64,000 nt of DNA. It comes from Biomphalaria glabrata. Taxonomy: Eukaryota > Mollusca > Gastropoda > Planorbidae. The DNA is taken from NCBI RefSeq assembly GCF_947242115.1, contig NC_074713.1:8810001-8874000 (forward strand). Reading direction: 5' to 3'. Below, piece by piece: positions 1-10,353 of this stretch. Both the position numbers and the translations under genes were made by a program. The notes under the pieces were generated by a model, which saw only the letters and a program-made list of their open reading frames with translations, made no database searches and was not told where the DNA came from. Numbering within the stretch: position 1 is the first letter of the stretch; each line of letters begins with the position of its first letter.

Positions 1-579
1 CGCCTCTACCGGTACAACAAAATAAGGAGATGAGATTAAACTTTTAAGAAGTGTACTTTATTTCTTTCTTCGCAAATATGAGATTAAATTTTTAAATATT
101 ACTAAGTGCATTTATACAGAAGGCTAGAGGCCTTCACAAAAAAAAAAAACAACTGCCCAGCGCCTCCACTTCACCTACTAAAATTCCGGCACTGGGTTTG
201 TTTATGATTTAGATCTAGATCTAGCAGACGACGACAAGTTAGAAAAGGTTAACTATGAAGGAAAAAAAATCCCCCCCCCCCAATATTATGATCGACATAT
301 GACCTTAAAAAGATGCTCATACACTTTCATAGAGTATATATTACTATAGGCCTATTCTTCCCCCCCCCCCTCAAAAAATGAGCTGCATCTGGGTAGATCA
401 CACAAAAAAGAATATGCTCTCTCGAAGCTTATCCACGGACTGGAAGGCATATGAGATTATATGGGCTTTCTTAGACGTTCGCACAAAAATTAAATGTCTC
501 CAAGACACTATGCGCGCGGTACGGCCCACGTTACCATCTTAAAGGGTCGTATTGAGCAGACGTGGACGGATTTCCTAGA
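1..579. other. 5' flank of the sperm basic protein gene; no other gene seen
   Basis: This stretch has no convincing coding region. It holds C-runs near 272-283 and 361-370, an AGATCTAGATCTAG word near 211-223, and AT-rich sequence. A TATA-like word (TTATATGG) lies near 458-465, about 115 bases before the ATG at 580. That would place a start site near 485-490, but the promoter call is weak. Confidence 0.4.
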
Positions 580-1077
580 ATGGAAAGGGAATCGAACAAA
601 GCCATCGCTCGCCATGTGCGCGAAGCCGTCATCGCTCTCAAGGACACCCGTGGGTCTACAGCTAAGGATATAAAAAAGTACCTCGTCTCCCAAGGACAGA
701 TCAGTCTCGACACGGACATTAGACCAGCCATCTTATCTGCACTCAAGGCCAAGCAGCTGACCAGTCCGGAAGGCTCCAAAGGACGGTTTATGTTTTGGGA
801 AGAAGAACCACCGCGAAAGTCTAAAGAGAAACGAAAGTGCTCCTCGTGCAGCAAACGCCAGCGCTGCTGTAGGAGACGACGTCGTCGAAGGTCCTGCAGG
901 AGGCGACGCAGAAGACGAAGATGCTGCCGCAGGAGAAGACGCCATCATCACCACTGCCGTAAAGGGCACCGTAGACTGGACAAACGTCAGGCTCTCAAAA
1001 AGATCTCCAGCATGAAGATTCCCACAGGCAAACAACTTGTCGTGTTTTGTGCGAGACGGGGACGGAAACGAAAATGA
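580..1077 (+). CDS. Linker-histone-like sperm nuclear basic protein (protamine-like)
   Basis: Single-exon gene of 165 aa, probably a chromosomal protein that packs DNA, most likely in sperm. The ATG at 580 is chosen; an in-frame GTG at 562 is not a plausible animal start. Residues about 5-72 read as an H1/H5 winged-helix: IARHVREAVIALKD, STAKDIKKYLVSQG, AILSALKAKQL, then the glycine-containing wing SKGRFMFW. The tail (about 75-165) is very basic, with uninterrupted runs of 7, 8 and 5 arginines separated by cysteines and followed by four histidines. There are nine cysteines in total, and it ends RRGRKRK. An H1-type domain plus an Arg-rich tail is the known architecture of molluscan PL-type sperm proteins; the Cys/His content suggests disulfide or zinc cross-linking, which is inference. 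An AATAAA abuts the stop and a histone 3' stem-loop follows. A divergent somatic H1-like protein is the alternative. Confidence 0.8.
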   Translation: MERESNKAIARHVREAVIALKDTRGSTAKDIKKYLVSQGQISLDTDIRPAILSALKAKQLTSPEGSKGRFMFWEEEPPRKSKEKRKCSSCSKRQRCCRRRRRRRSCRRRRRRRRCCRRRRRHHHHCRKGHRRLDKRQALKKISSMKIPTGKQLVVFCARRGRKRK

Positions 1078-1083
1078 AATAAA
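1078..1083 (+). promoter_or_regulatory. Polyadenylation signal AATAAA abutting the stop codon
   Basis: AATAAA starts at the base after the TGA stop at 1075-1077. T-rich sequence follows at about 1097-1140. Cleavage from this signal would fall before the stem-loop at 1143, so the gene has two alternative 3'-end signals. Confidence 0.6.
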
Positions 1084-1748
1084 CAACATCAATAACTGAA
1101 ATTTTTTTATTTTTATTTTAACCTGAATTTTTTTTTTTTCAAGGTCCTTTTTAGGGCCACCACTGATCCACATTCTAAAAGGGTTTGATTGAGCTTAATA
1201 CAATTCGCAGTTATACCGATTTCATTAAATAAATTGTAGGCCTAAGACTAGCTTCTAAAAATTCCTTTGTTCTTTTTTTTTTTCTGTATTGTCCTTTTTA
1301 ATGGTTTGTTCACCTTTTTATTCTACTTTGGTAGTGTGGGTGCCTGATACTGACTGGAAACATAATTCCTGCACAATAGCACTAACGAAGGTGTTGAATC
1401 TCATTGCGATCTTTGTATTCTGCTAATCTCGTGTATGCCTAATAGCAGCTATTAAAATAAGGCGAATGTTACTGCACCAAGGCGAATTACTGAACAACAT
1501 ACAAGACTTAGCCTAATAGTCTAGGTATGAGGCTAGGTCTATGTTAAAACCAATTTCATTAATGAATATTCTAGACTAATAAAATAGCCCATTAAACGGC
1601 AGATGTCGGTGGGCTGGAAAAATCTTGATTTGTCTCGGACTGAAATAAATAGCCTAAGAATTTAATTAACATGTCTGATATGTAAATCTAGATCTGTAAG
1701 ATAATTTAACACTGTAATGTAAACACACAGGTCTATTCCATAAAGTAA
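1084..1748. other. Non-coding spacer after the sperm protein gene
   Basis: Apart from the stem-loop at 1143-1158, I see only AT-rich sequence with T-runs and short AGATCT words. No open frame or repeat family was recognised. Confidence 0.4.
1143..1158 (+). promoter_or_regulatory. Histone-type mRNA 3' stem-loop
   Basis: GGTCCT-TTTT-AGGGCC forms a 6-bp stem (one U-G wobble) with a 4-base loop. It fits the animal histone pattern GGYYYT-NYTN-ARRRCC at every position. It is preceded by CAA and followed by ACCAC, as in replication-dependent histone genes, and lies 65 bases after the stop codon, a normal distance. A purine-rich downstream element for U7 is weak at best (AAAAGGG near 1177-1183). In animals such a hairpin binds SLBP and replaces the poly(A) tail. 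Confidence 0.8.
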
Positions 1749-2024
1749 AGTAAAAAGTTCCCCTTTTAGACCTTGTGATCTATAAGGCAGATAATGAAAA
1801 GGTCATCTATTTTTGAAGCCACGGTTAGGCCTAACGAGGGTGCCATGCGGCCAACACAACGACCAACCGCCTTTACTTTCCCCCAACTAATGTCTGGTAC
1901 CCATTAGAGCTGGGTGGACCCAGAGGCGCCCAAAGATCCCGAAATTAAAAATCCCAGTTCCACCAGGATTCGAACCCGTTACCTCCGGTTCGGAAGCCAC
2001 GCGCTTAACCGCTTAGCCTCCTAT
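1749..2024 (-). mobile_element. tRNA-derived SINE, family A, full-length copy
   Basis: Read on the minus strand it starts with a tRNA-like head: box A-like GCTAAGCGGTTAAGCGCG and box B GGTTCGAATCC. A body common to several copies in this window follows (GAGTCCACCC-like, ATGGGTACC, GTAAAGGCGGTTGGTC, GACCTTTTCATTATCTGCC). It ends in AAAGGGGAACTTTT plus a TTTACTTTAC tail. The box B of this copy is perfect. Relatives lie at 11420, 15327, 16815, 34743 and 47480. Confidence 0.85.
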
Positions 2025-2224
2025 TCCATATAGATCTAGTCTAAAATTTAGTCTACTTTAAAGAAAAAAAAGGTGTTTTATTGGGGGAAAAGGAGAAAGG
2101 ATAACTTGAAATAGATGTATTTTTACGCACAGACCTAGATATCTAGATATATGTGATTTCAATACGTAACTCTTTGTTATTGGAAACAATTTTAATATAT
2201 TAAACTTATGTGACGATTTTTATC

Positions 2225-2560
2225 AGAATTTTTGCAAGAGTCGATAATCTAGAGTCTAAATCTAGATAGATCTAGATCTAGAAGTCTAGTAGACTTCCAT
2301 CTAGGTTATAGTTAATCTGAACAGATCTATTCTAGATCTATATTTGTTACTAGATCTAGATCAACACAGAATCTACAAGGTAAATTCAATTGTCTTAGTC
2401 TAAGTTATTAACTAAGTACTAAAGTAGACACTACTCGAGTCTAGTCACTAGATTGAAAGATTCTATCATTAGTATCTATCATATGATCTGATGATCTAAT
2501 AATAAATAAGTCTAATATTAATAAGACTAAAAAAATATCATCTAGACTCTATTATTTATT
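2225..2560. repeat. TCTAGA/AGATCT-rich low-complexity stretch
   Basis: The palindromic words TCTAGA and AGATCT and their overlaps (TAGATCTAGATCTAG) occur many times, mixed with CTATTATTTATT runs. Similar clusters lie at about 3480-3740, 30770-30960 and 31600-32070. No coding sequence is present. Confidence 0.6.
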
Positions 2561-2619
2561 ATTATTTAATATTAGACTACTTTACAATAATTTATTAATT
2601 AGAAAATACTTAGATATAT

Positions 2620-3460
2620 CTCATCTATTAGTATTACAGCATTACTAGATCTAACTACTTCAGAAGAGAAAACAGGAACAATATACAGCCAACCTCTACA
2701 ATATGAATATCTCGTATATGCAGATGACATTGCCTTATAATGCCTTTGGGTAAGAGATGCCTCTGACATTGCTAGATTTTTCACACAACTGGAAGAACTT
2801 TAAGAAGCATCTTGACCAGCAGGTCTTGAAATAAATGACAACAAAACCAAGTTATCCAAGTATATTCTAATGAGAAGAGAAAATCAGCAGAAGTTCAGAA
2901 CAATTTATTAAAATTAATAACCACAAGTTTGAAAACGTAGAAACGATTAAATATTTAAGAAGTATGATACATTCCAACAACGACCTAATGCCAGAAGTAA
3001 AGGAATGACTAGTGGCAGACAACAGAGCTTTCTATAACACACAATAGATGCTTAAAAGCAAACTTAAATCTAAGAAAACAATTTACAAAACCATCATCAG
3101 ATCTGTAGTCATAGATGCAAGCAAAACCTGAATGCTGACAAAAACCACAGAAAATCTGCTCAATACTTGGGAAAGAAAAATCCTAAGAAAAATTTATGGT
3201 ACTTTACATGAGGAAACCGGATGGAGGATTTGTACCAAGAAATATAGGCTACCAACAATTTGAAGAACGCCAGAGTACAGAGGAGCAAAGATTGTTCTCC
3301 AGCAGGCGCCCCAAAGGCAGACCACAGGTACGGTGGCTTGGTGATGTAGAGGCAGATAGATCAACAACAGCTAAAGGTCCAGGCATGGAGTAGTAAAGCA
3401 CAGGATAGATCAGAATGGAGAGATGTGCTAAAGCAGGCCAGGGCCCTCTAACACCACTGA
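2620..3460 (+). mobile_element. Fossil LINE fragment, reverse transcriptase to 3' end
   Basis: Broken frames give a reverse-transcriptase active-site neighbourhood, YLVYADDIAL, at about 2697-2727. The thumb and connection-like stretch follows (ETIKYLRSMI near 2941; ERKILRKIYG near 3172), then the C-terminal motif RPKGRPQVRWLGDV near 3307-3348. Several in-frame stops and frameshifts are present. The terminal pattern resembles endonuclease/RT LINEs common in molluscs and insects. The clade was not resolved. Confidence 0.75.
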
Positions 3461-3479
3461 GATGGATGGATACTATATA

Positions 3480-3869
3480 TAATTAATCTTGATCTAGATA
3501 GCTAATTCATTTTTTAAGTGTTAATGATAATGTTTTTTGTTACTAGAGTCTACTAGATCAACTTAACTTTCAGATTTAGATATGTCATGATTATCTGATA
3601 TAGGATCTACTTAGTAATCTACTGATCTAGTCTAAATCTATAACTCTATTTCATGTAGATCTATTTGATTTCAAATTCTCTTGAATTTAATTAATATTAG
3701 TATTAGCTGTAGTCTACTATTAAATCTAGATCTATCTTATCTTATAAATTACAGATTTTGCTTCAAAAAAGATTACTAAATCCTACACTAATTCATGTAT
3801 TTATGTAGTCATGCATGATAATTAAACTCTGCTAATTAAATCATTGACTTTAGGAAATTTGAAATAGAA
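3480..3869. repeat. TCTAGA-rich AT spacer
   Basis: AT-rich sequence with many CTAGA, TAGATC and TTAAT words. No gene seen. Confidence 0.4.
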
Positions 3870-4070
3870 TCACAATGGGCAGTAAATGGGCTGAATGGCA
3901 ATAGGGTCCCACAATGACCTGCTGACCAATATCAACAAATGCAAATTGAAGCTGTATGGCGGGTTCACAAAGGCCTTCCTGCAGGGAACAGTACCAGGGA
4001 AAATAGAGACAGTCAGACATCACAGAAAGGAAATCACCGGGGGGGGGGGGGGATGGAGAAGGCTTTAAGC
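3870..4070 (+). mobile_element. LINE 3'-end fragment
   Basis: One frame reads KLYGGFTKAFLQGTVPGK at about 3946-4000, with degraded remnants after it. This FLQGTVPGK stretch is a common C-terminal end of LINE endonuclease/RT proteins. The piece is short, carries no RT core, and runs into a G-run near 4039-4052. Confidence 0.6.
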
Positions 4071-4367
4071 CTTGATTTTATGTTCTTTTAATTTGTTTGT
4101 TTTTTTAAATCTATTTTATCTATTTATACAATTTATTTATTTTTTTATAAGCATTTAAGAAAAATTAATTAAAATTATTTCTATTCCCCCAAAAAACTCA
4201 GATTCTGTGATCAGTATTGTGCATCAAGAGAGCGACAAAGAACGTAAAATTGTTTGAAAAAGAGTTTTGTAACAAGTAAAGTTTCAAAGTCACACCATTT
4301 ATTAACATTGATTCTCCTAAATGAAAAATACTTTTTTTTGAAAACTCATTCATGTATTTCAAATATA

Positions 4368-5714
4368 ATGGAAAATAAAAAGATTGATCAGGTTTCATTT
4401 GAGCAATTAAATCCTCTGAGTGATAGTCCTTTGTGGGATGAAAGATACCTACACAATGATATGAACTCCTCTTTAGACTTCTTTGACTTTGAACATTTCA
4501 CATACAGAGCAGATAATGCTGCTATAGATGTGGATAGCTGCCTTGCAGACTCATTTTATCATTCTAGTGATAGAGAGCAACAACTTAATGAGCTGCATAC
4601 ATCACCTTCCTTAAATGGAAACATCACTAGCCCTAATATTGATGATATAAATGAAAGTGATGAATTCTGGAAAAATATATTGAGTAATATAGATCACAAT
4701 ATCCTTGCAGACAAACCCTATGATTATTGTAGCTCAGCCTCTGATTTTTGTTTGTCATTGACCCAAGCTGCAACTACAGATGAATTCATTCAGAGACATG
4801 ATAGCATCTCTTTCAATGACTCCCTTTCTTTGAGCATAAATAGTCTGACAGAAAGTAACGTCACCAACATCAAACCTTGCAACACAAGTAAATCATTCCC
4901 AGAGAAGAAAAAACAGAGTCCAGTCAAAACTGCTCTTACCACATGTAACGCCAAAAGAAAGAAAACTAAAAAAGCAATAATTGGTAATAAATTGCTTACC
5001 AATACTACTGCACATGCTAATGGACTCATTAGTCAATCTCATCATCACTCTTCTCGTAGTTACAGTGACTTAACAAAAGTTGAAGTTAAAGGAAAATGGA
5101 TTACCATGTTCAAATCTGTTGCATTCAAAAGTAAAGATTTTAATAGCAATGCTGAAAGACAGAAAACGTCTAAAAGTAAGTCAAGAAAACAAAATAAAAG
5201 TTCAAATTTGTTACCCGAACATGAAATTAGCTTTTTTCAAAGGCAACAAGATTCTACAGATCCATTAATTACATCACATTGTGAGGGCTCTATTTGTTTC
5301 AACAGCTGTGAAGTCTCACAGAATGTAAATATTTCCAAAAGTAACATTGTTCCTGACTTAATGCCGACAGCTCAAAACAATGTTGATTCTCATATTGTGC
5401 CAACTAAAGTTGTACATCTTCAGACCAAAAATCATAATTCTTTTGTACAGACCATGTCACAGGAGGTAAATCAGTCAGTTACACTGCAGTTTCCTTGTGA
5501 AATTAAATCTGTTTCCTCTATTAAAGTAGATAAGAAAGGCTCTGTCATGTCTTTACCAACTAACACTTTAAATACATTCATGGTGAGAGATCTGCTGAAC
5601 ATGTCAGGGCGTAAGATTGAAAAGAATATTAAAGATTTAACCATGGAGTATCGTGCTAATATTGTTAAAATTATTCAGCAAAAGCAGCTACGTCTAAAGC
5701 AAATGGAGACTTAA
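4368..5714 (+). CDS. Unrecognised 448-aa Ser/Asn/Lys-rich protein
   Basis: An intron-less frame of 448 aa from the first ATG (4368) to a TAA at 5712-5714; the frame is open a little upstream but without an ATG. I do not recognise the family. The N-terminus is acidic with aromatic residues (SSLDFFDFEHFTYR, about residues 37-50). The middle is rich in Ser, Asn and Asp and looks disordered. A basic cluster (NAKRKKTKKA, about 192-201) and a second one (KSKSRKQNKSS, about 265-275) could be nuclear localisation signals. The last 50 residues (VRDLLNMSGRKIEKNIKDL...) look helical. No signal peptide or membrane segment is seen. An upstream exon, with a splice acceptor near 4200, cannot be excluded. 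The length of the open frame makes chance unlikely in such AT-rich DNA. Confidence 0.7.
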   Translation: MENKKIDQVSFEQLNPLSDSPLWDERYLHNDMNSSLDFFDFEHFTYRADNAAIDVDSCLADSFYHSSDREQQLNELHTSPSLNGNITSPNIDDINESDEFWKNILSNIDHNILADKPYDYCSSASDFCLSLTQAATTDEFIQRHDSISFNDSLSLSINSLTESNVTNIKPCNTSKSFPEKKKQSPVKTALTTCNAKRKKTKKAIIGNKLLTNTTAHANGLISQSHHHSSRSYSDLTKVEVKGKWITMFKSVAFKSKDFNSNAERQKTSKSKSRKQNKSSNLLPEHEISFFQRQQDSTDPLITSHCEGSICFNSCEVSQNVNISKSNIVPDLMPTAQNNVDSHIVPTKVVHLQTKNHNSFVQTMSQEVNQSVTLQFPCEIKSVSSIKVDKKGSVMSLPTNTLNTFMVRDLLNMSGRKIEKNIKDLTMEYRANIVKIIQQKQLRLKQMET

Positions 5715-7782
5715 ATTTAAAAATAACCCAAACTTGTGTGGCTACCTTGTATTAATGACCAGCATCTCATTAATCTATTGACTATTGGTACACTTCATTG
5801 AACTATCACTATATTTCATTAAGCATCAGACTGTCACTACTGGTACATTTAATTAAACCCAGGGACTCATCAGTGAATTATTTCAAAGCCTCCCAGGGGA
5901 CATCATTTCTTATTCGTGGTTTTCGAATCAATGTATCAAATTCCATTATAAATTAAAGCTCTTCTTCCACTTTGTATATGCATATAGAGATTACACGTAA
6001 TTTATGTTTCATAAAAATGGATCAGCGTCTCAAAATGTTTTGGTAGATACATTGTTTCATGTGATAATTCTGCTATTCAATAAAGAATAACAAACAAAAG
6101 CAATATACAAAGTCGTTGTTTTCCAAAAATATATATATATTTTATTTCAAATGTATTGTTACATATTACATCTTGTTTTTACAGTATTCCACAAAATATT
6201 AATGTAACATGATGTGATGAGGGCCCATGGAAATACTTTAATTACATTGGTGTTTTAAATAACTTTAATAGTTGTTTATGAGATTGGATTTTTTGATTTC
6301 TGTCAAAAATAATAAACAAATTTTAACAAATTAATTTCACAAATGACATAATTTTTCTTAGTATTTTAATAAACAAAACATTTACCCCCCCCCCCCCCCC
6401 AAAAAAAAAAAACAAATAAAAAATTATCACATTATTTCCATATTTAGCATGCCCGTTAAATTAACTTTTGCAAACTTCCCTTCCATTGAGAAGGCCATCA
6501 TGACAAATAAGTGATACAACAAACTGATCAAATGTTGAACATGTTACAGGAAATAGCAAAATTCTTTTGTCTTTTAAAAAAAAACTATAAAGGTTGGGGG
6601 GGGGGGGGGGGGGGGAGAGAATGAAAACATCTTGACTGTACCCTAATTAGTGAAAATAAACTTTAGAATCCAGATATTCAAAGTATGGAATAAATAGAGA
6701 CATTGTAAAAATACAATAGCAAAAGTTTGGATGGAATGGTTTTTTTATTGCTGCATATGAGGTGTGCTCATTATAGTGATGATCTATCTGAAAGTTAAAA
6801 CAAATAATTTTTACCTATTTTTGGAAATAATGCCTTACTTTTAATTATATATAGACTCCTATATATAACACACAAAAAAGCAAGCTCTTTTTTTTTTAAA
6901 CATGCTATCAAACTGGATAATTTCTGAAAACAAAGTATAAAAAGATTAGGATGAATGAAAATAAAATTTAAAGAAAAGGCGTAATGCAATTTTTTTCATG
7001 CAAAAAAAATGTCTTAGTAAATATGGATTTTAATTCAATGTAGCATGTCACAACATAAAATCTATAACATCATCACAAACAAAAAGTACATCGCTGATAC
7101 ATCAGATGTCATTCAAACTAATATTAATAGATTAGACAGAATTTCTTGCTAGCCTAATAATTAAAAACACACTCCTAAAAATACACACACACACATTCAC
7201 AAGTAAACATTTAAAATGGGTTTAACACTGTCATTGAGACACCATGCAAGCATTCCACCACATAGCCACCAGTGTTTCCCAAAGCTTTTTTTTTTTTTAA
7301 GAGCCATCTCCTTTAGTCTACTCTAATGGTTGAGCCCAAAACCAAATGAAATCTGGCCAGCCCTGCACACCAGTAAATAGTAAATTTACAATCTACTTAG
7401 TAATTAACCTTTCAGAACATACAGCAAAGTAGAATAAAACAAACTCTGCTGGCTGGCACTTAGATTGTCAAGGTATGAAACCAGTAAACTATTTATTTTT
7501 TAACACAATTTATTTTCTAGAAGGTTTCAGTCAATAATGTTAAGACCTATGCTGCCTTTATTTGAAAAAAAAAAATAAAAAAAAACAACAACTAAATTTT
7601 TAAAAACACTTTAAAAAAAAATCTCTAGAGATAAAAAAAACTAACAAACTAAAGAGTTAATTAAGTTGAACTAATTGATATTTTGCTGTATGACTCAAGT
7701 CTTTCAAATTATCCTCCTGAAGAAGAAGTAGATGATCATATTGAAAGCAACCTTTTCTTTAAAAAAAAAGTATTTGTCTATT
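5715..7782. other. Tail-to-tail spacer and 3' UTRs of the 448-aa gene and YPEL5
   Basis: The plus-strand gene has an AATAAA at 6079-6084, so its 3' UTR is probably about 390 bases. On the minus strand, poly(A) signals for YPEL5 (TTTATT read on plus) lie at 7557-7562 and 6141-6146. The interval also has C16 followed by an A-run at 6385-6411 and G19 at 6597-6615. No coding region was found. Confidence 0.5.
6597..6615. repeat. Poly(G) tract, 19 bases
   Basis: An uninterrupted run of 19 G. A C16 run at 6385-6400 gives a second G-quadruplex-capable tract on the other strand 200 bases away. Both are probably length-variable. Confidence 0.8.
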
Positions 7783-10353
7783 TCAACTGTCATTGACTAT
7801 AGGCTCATCCATGCCATCTACTTCATGCACAAGAGCTCTCTCTAGAATCACTCTTCCTTCTTTGTATCTTTGGTTGTCTTCAGTTGCAAACTCATAGATC
7901 CAGCCCAGCTTTGAGTTGCATGACTTGCAAGAGACGTCCCTGACCATATGTCGTCCAGTCAACATGACACGGTCCTGTACTTCACTGTATTGAAGGTTTA
8001 CCACTCTGTTAAAGAGGAACGCTCGTCCTGTTGCACCTGTTATTAAAACATAAAACAGTGGCAGTAAACAAGCAAGTATAAATTTCTTATACAGGCTATA
8101 AGTGAACTATAATAAATGAGACAACATTATTCATTGAGACAGCATCAGTTACATAATGTCCCATTACAGATACTTTGAATGTTATTTGTTTTTGTATTGA
8201 AATATTCGTCAATATCAATATTTAAAATTTTAATATATAAAATGAAGAACCATGCATCAAAATCACATATCAATAGAAGTGAATAAATACTTTTATAAGG
8301 GGGAAATAAAGAATTGTTTTGAAAATAATTTATCAAGCTTCCAAAAAACTAAAGGTATGAAATAATTTCATTGGCATTGCACGGATCGAATGCAATTTTT
8401 CAGACATCATCAAGAAGATCAGAAGTATCTTTATTTATTTGCTTCGATGTTGATACATTTGATGTGCGTTGATTTCAAATGGTTATTGAAAAGGAGGCAT
8501 CGAGATAGGCTGCATGACATGTTGTTTCCCTTTTTCTTTTTGAGGCTTGGAGTTGCACAACTTGAGAAGCTTATAACAGCAGGACGATGGTCTTGATCAT
8601 TGTCACTTATTACTACTGATGCAGTTGGTAATAGTCAAGCTATACTCTCACTTCTTCTTCTTCTTCTAGCCAGCTTTTAGCAGACTGCCAAGGAAAAATA
8701 GTGTGCTGTTTTCTTCAGTTGTTCAGCACTGCCGTACAGGGTGTTGGTTATGTTGGGCTGGAGTGGTAGTAGGGTCTGCCTAAGGTGGGTTAGGAAGGGG
8801 CATTCAAAAAGGATATGGTTTACGGTTTCATAAGGGTGGGCGCAGTGTCTGCAAGGGGGAGTTGTGTGGGATTTATTTTATTGAGATGGTAATTTAACAG
8901 AGGTGTGTGTCCTGTCCTTAGTTGAAAGATTGTAGATTGCTCTTTGCGGGGAAGGAAGTTATATATAGTTAGTTAGGCATGTTCATTTCTTGGTACATAG
9001 CTTTGCCTGTTTCCTGTTGCCCATTGTTTGAGCCACTCCTCTTTGTGGTTGTTGATTAACATTGACGTTGGGGTGAGGTAGTTAACAGGTCTATCTGGTT
9101 GTTCCATAGATGAACCTGCCTTTAATAGCCCTAACCCTAACCCTTTCATTTCCCATGACGCCAATGTGTCCAGGGATCCACTGTAATGTGATGATGTTAA
9201 ATTTTGTCATCATCTGGTGTATTATCACTATTAGTGTTGTCAACTCTCTTGGGCTTTTGAGGTGCTGCTAAGTGCTTGAAGAGTGGATTGGGAGTCTGTA
9301 AAGACAACAATATCTGATGGTGATTGTATCCCTTCATATAATTTGTTTTCGACTGTCTGCAAAGCTATGGTAATTGCCTCAATTTCTGCTTGAGCAGTAG
9401 TCACCACAGGGTGCACTTATTTCAAAGTTTTTATTTAGTGATAGTTTACCTCTATGCTAATCTAGGTAACTTAACTTAGATTTCTTTTTTGGTATTACAT
9501 AAATATGCATAACAATTTGTTACAAGCAGAACAGTTGCTGAGGTAATTATAGCAAAATGTGAAATCAATAGCAACAGTTGGATGGAATATTATAGAAATA
9601 AGGCAGCTTATACCAGAGATGAAAAATTTACAGTACTTGAAGTGATGTTTTCTTTACAAAATAATGCTTGTGAGCAAAAAGTGAAGATGGCAGTAAATTC
9701 TTTTTTTTAAACTGTAAACAAATATTGGTACTGGCTGGTTACTACAAAAAAAAAAAAATGTGTGTTTTATTACAGACTTGAACTGTACATGTCTCTATGA
9801 AGTCCATCCTTCTAAAATATTTATTTTTTCTTTTGTTTTTAAAATAAGTTTTAAGTCCTATATTGAAATCTAATAACATTTTATATTAAAATTATTATCC
9901 TACAAGCAGAAGGGCTTAGAAAATTTGATTCTAAAGTGCAAAAATGGCACAAATATATTCAATTATCTCTTGAAAAACACAGCTTTTCAACTTTTCCTTT
10001 ATTTTGCACAAAGGAATAGACCAAAACGCTGTTAATATATTTTCTGCCATTTATGAAAATCTCCAATACAATGTCATGAACTATGTGTTAACTGCTAAGG
10101 AAATATATATAAATTTATAATATTTCTTCTTAAGAATTCTTTGTATAACTATATAGTATCATAATGATGGTAGTGTCTATCAAGGGATAGGAATGTGTGT
10201 TCTTTATTCTATTAAGATGGGGACAAAGTTTACTGTTTACATACCTGTAAAGCGTGTAGATATAAGTTCAGATCTATTTGTAAGTGCTATATTACAACTG
10301 CCGCATGTAAAAAGGCGTGAACCACCCAGATGTTGAAGAAAAATTCTTCCCAT
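7783..10353 (-). CDS. YPEL5: Yippee-like protein 5
   Basis: Two coding exons on the minus strand, 10353..10245 and 8036..7783, splice to 363 bases encoding 120 aa, against 121 aa for vertebrate YPEL5. The start [17 protein letters not shown] and the second-exon stretch [20 protein letters not shown] are nearly identical to YPEL5 as I know it. The Yippee zinc site CX2C-X52-CX2C is intact (Cys17, Cys20, Cys73, Cys76). The splice falls inside a Gly codon (donor GTATGT, acceptor ending AACAG). A further 5' UTR exon is likely: the coding exon has an acceptor at 10362-10363 and a good donor (AAG/GTAATG) ends at 12660. YPEL5 proteins are small and highly conserved, and in mammals one associates with the CTLH/GID ubiquitin ligase and RanBP9/10; that role is family knowledge. 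Confidence 0.95.
8640..9420 (-). mobile_element. Fossil LINE with RNase H, inside the YPEL5 intron
   Basis: Minus-strand broken frames read an RNase H remnant: [13 protein letters not shown], then [13 protein letters not shown] (about 9400-9270), then [14 protein letters not shown] (about 9190-9145). A C-terminal region [19 protein letters not shown] (about 8855-8798) follows. Several stops and frameshifts are present. The 3' end is a (GAA)n tail, visible as CTTCTT repeats at 8649-8667. RNase H after RT is typical of I-group LINEs. The RT itself is not present. Confidence 0.75.
9421..10244. other. Rest of the YPEL5 intron
   Basis: AT-rich sequence with no recognised gene or repeat family. 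The intron spans 8037-10244. Confidence 0.4.

Noticed and set aside
562-579. Upstream in-frame GTG start extending the sperm protein by six residues
   Set aside because: Animal genes start at ATG; the ATG at 580 begins directly before the H1-like helix.
733-1173. 146-codon minus-strand frame across the sperm protein gene
   Set aside because: Shadow of the arginine-codon-rich coding strand; low-complexity Ala/Ser content, and it also runs through the stem-loop.
1749-2024. Real tRNA gene from the good box A and box B
   Set aside because: No matching acceptor stem; followed by a repeated SINE body shared with other copies.
4254-4367. Upstream TTG start extending the 448-aa protein
   Set aside because: No ATG in that extension; the first in-frame ATG is 4368.
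9128-9150. Telomere-like CCCTAACCCTAACCC
   Set aside because: Only about two and a half units, lying within the RNase H LINE remnant; no array.
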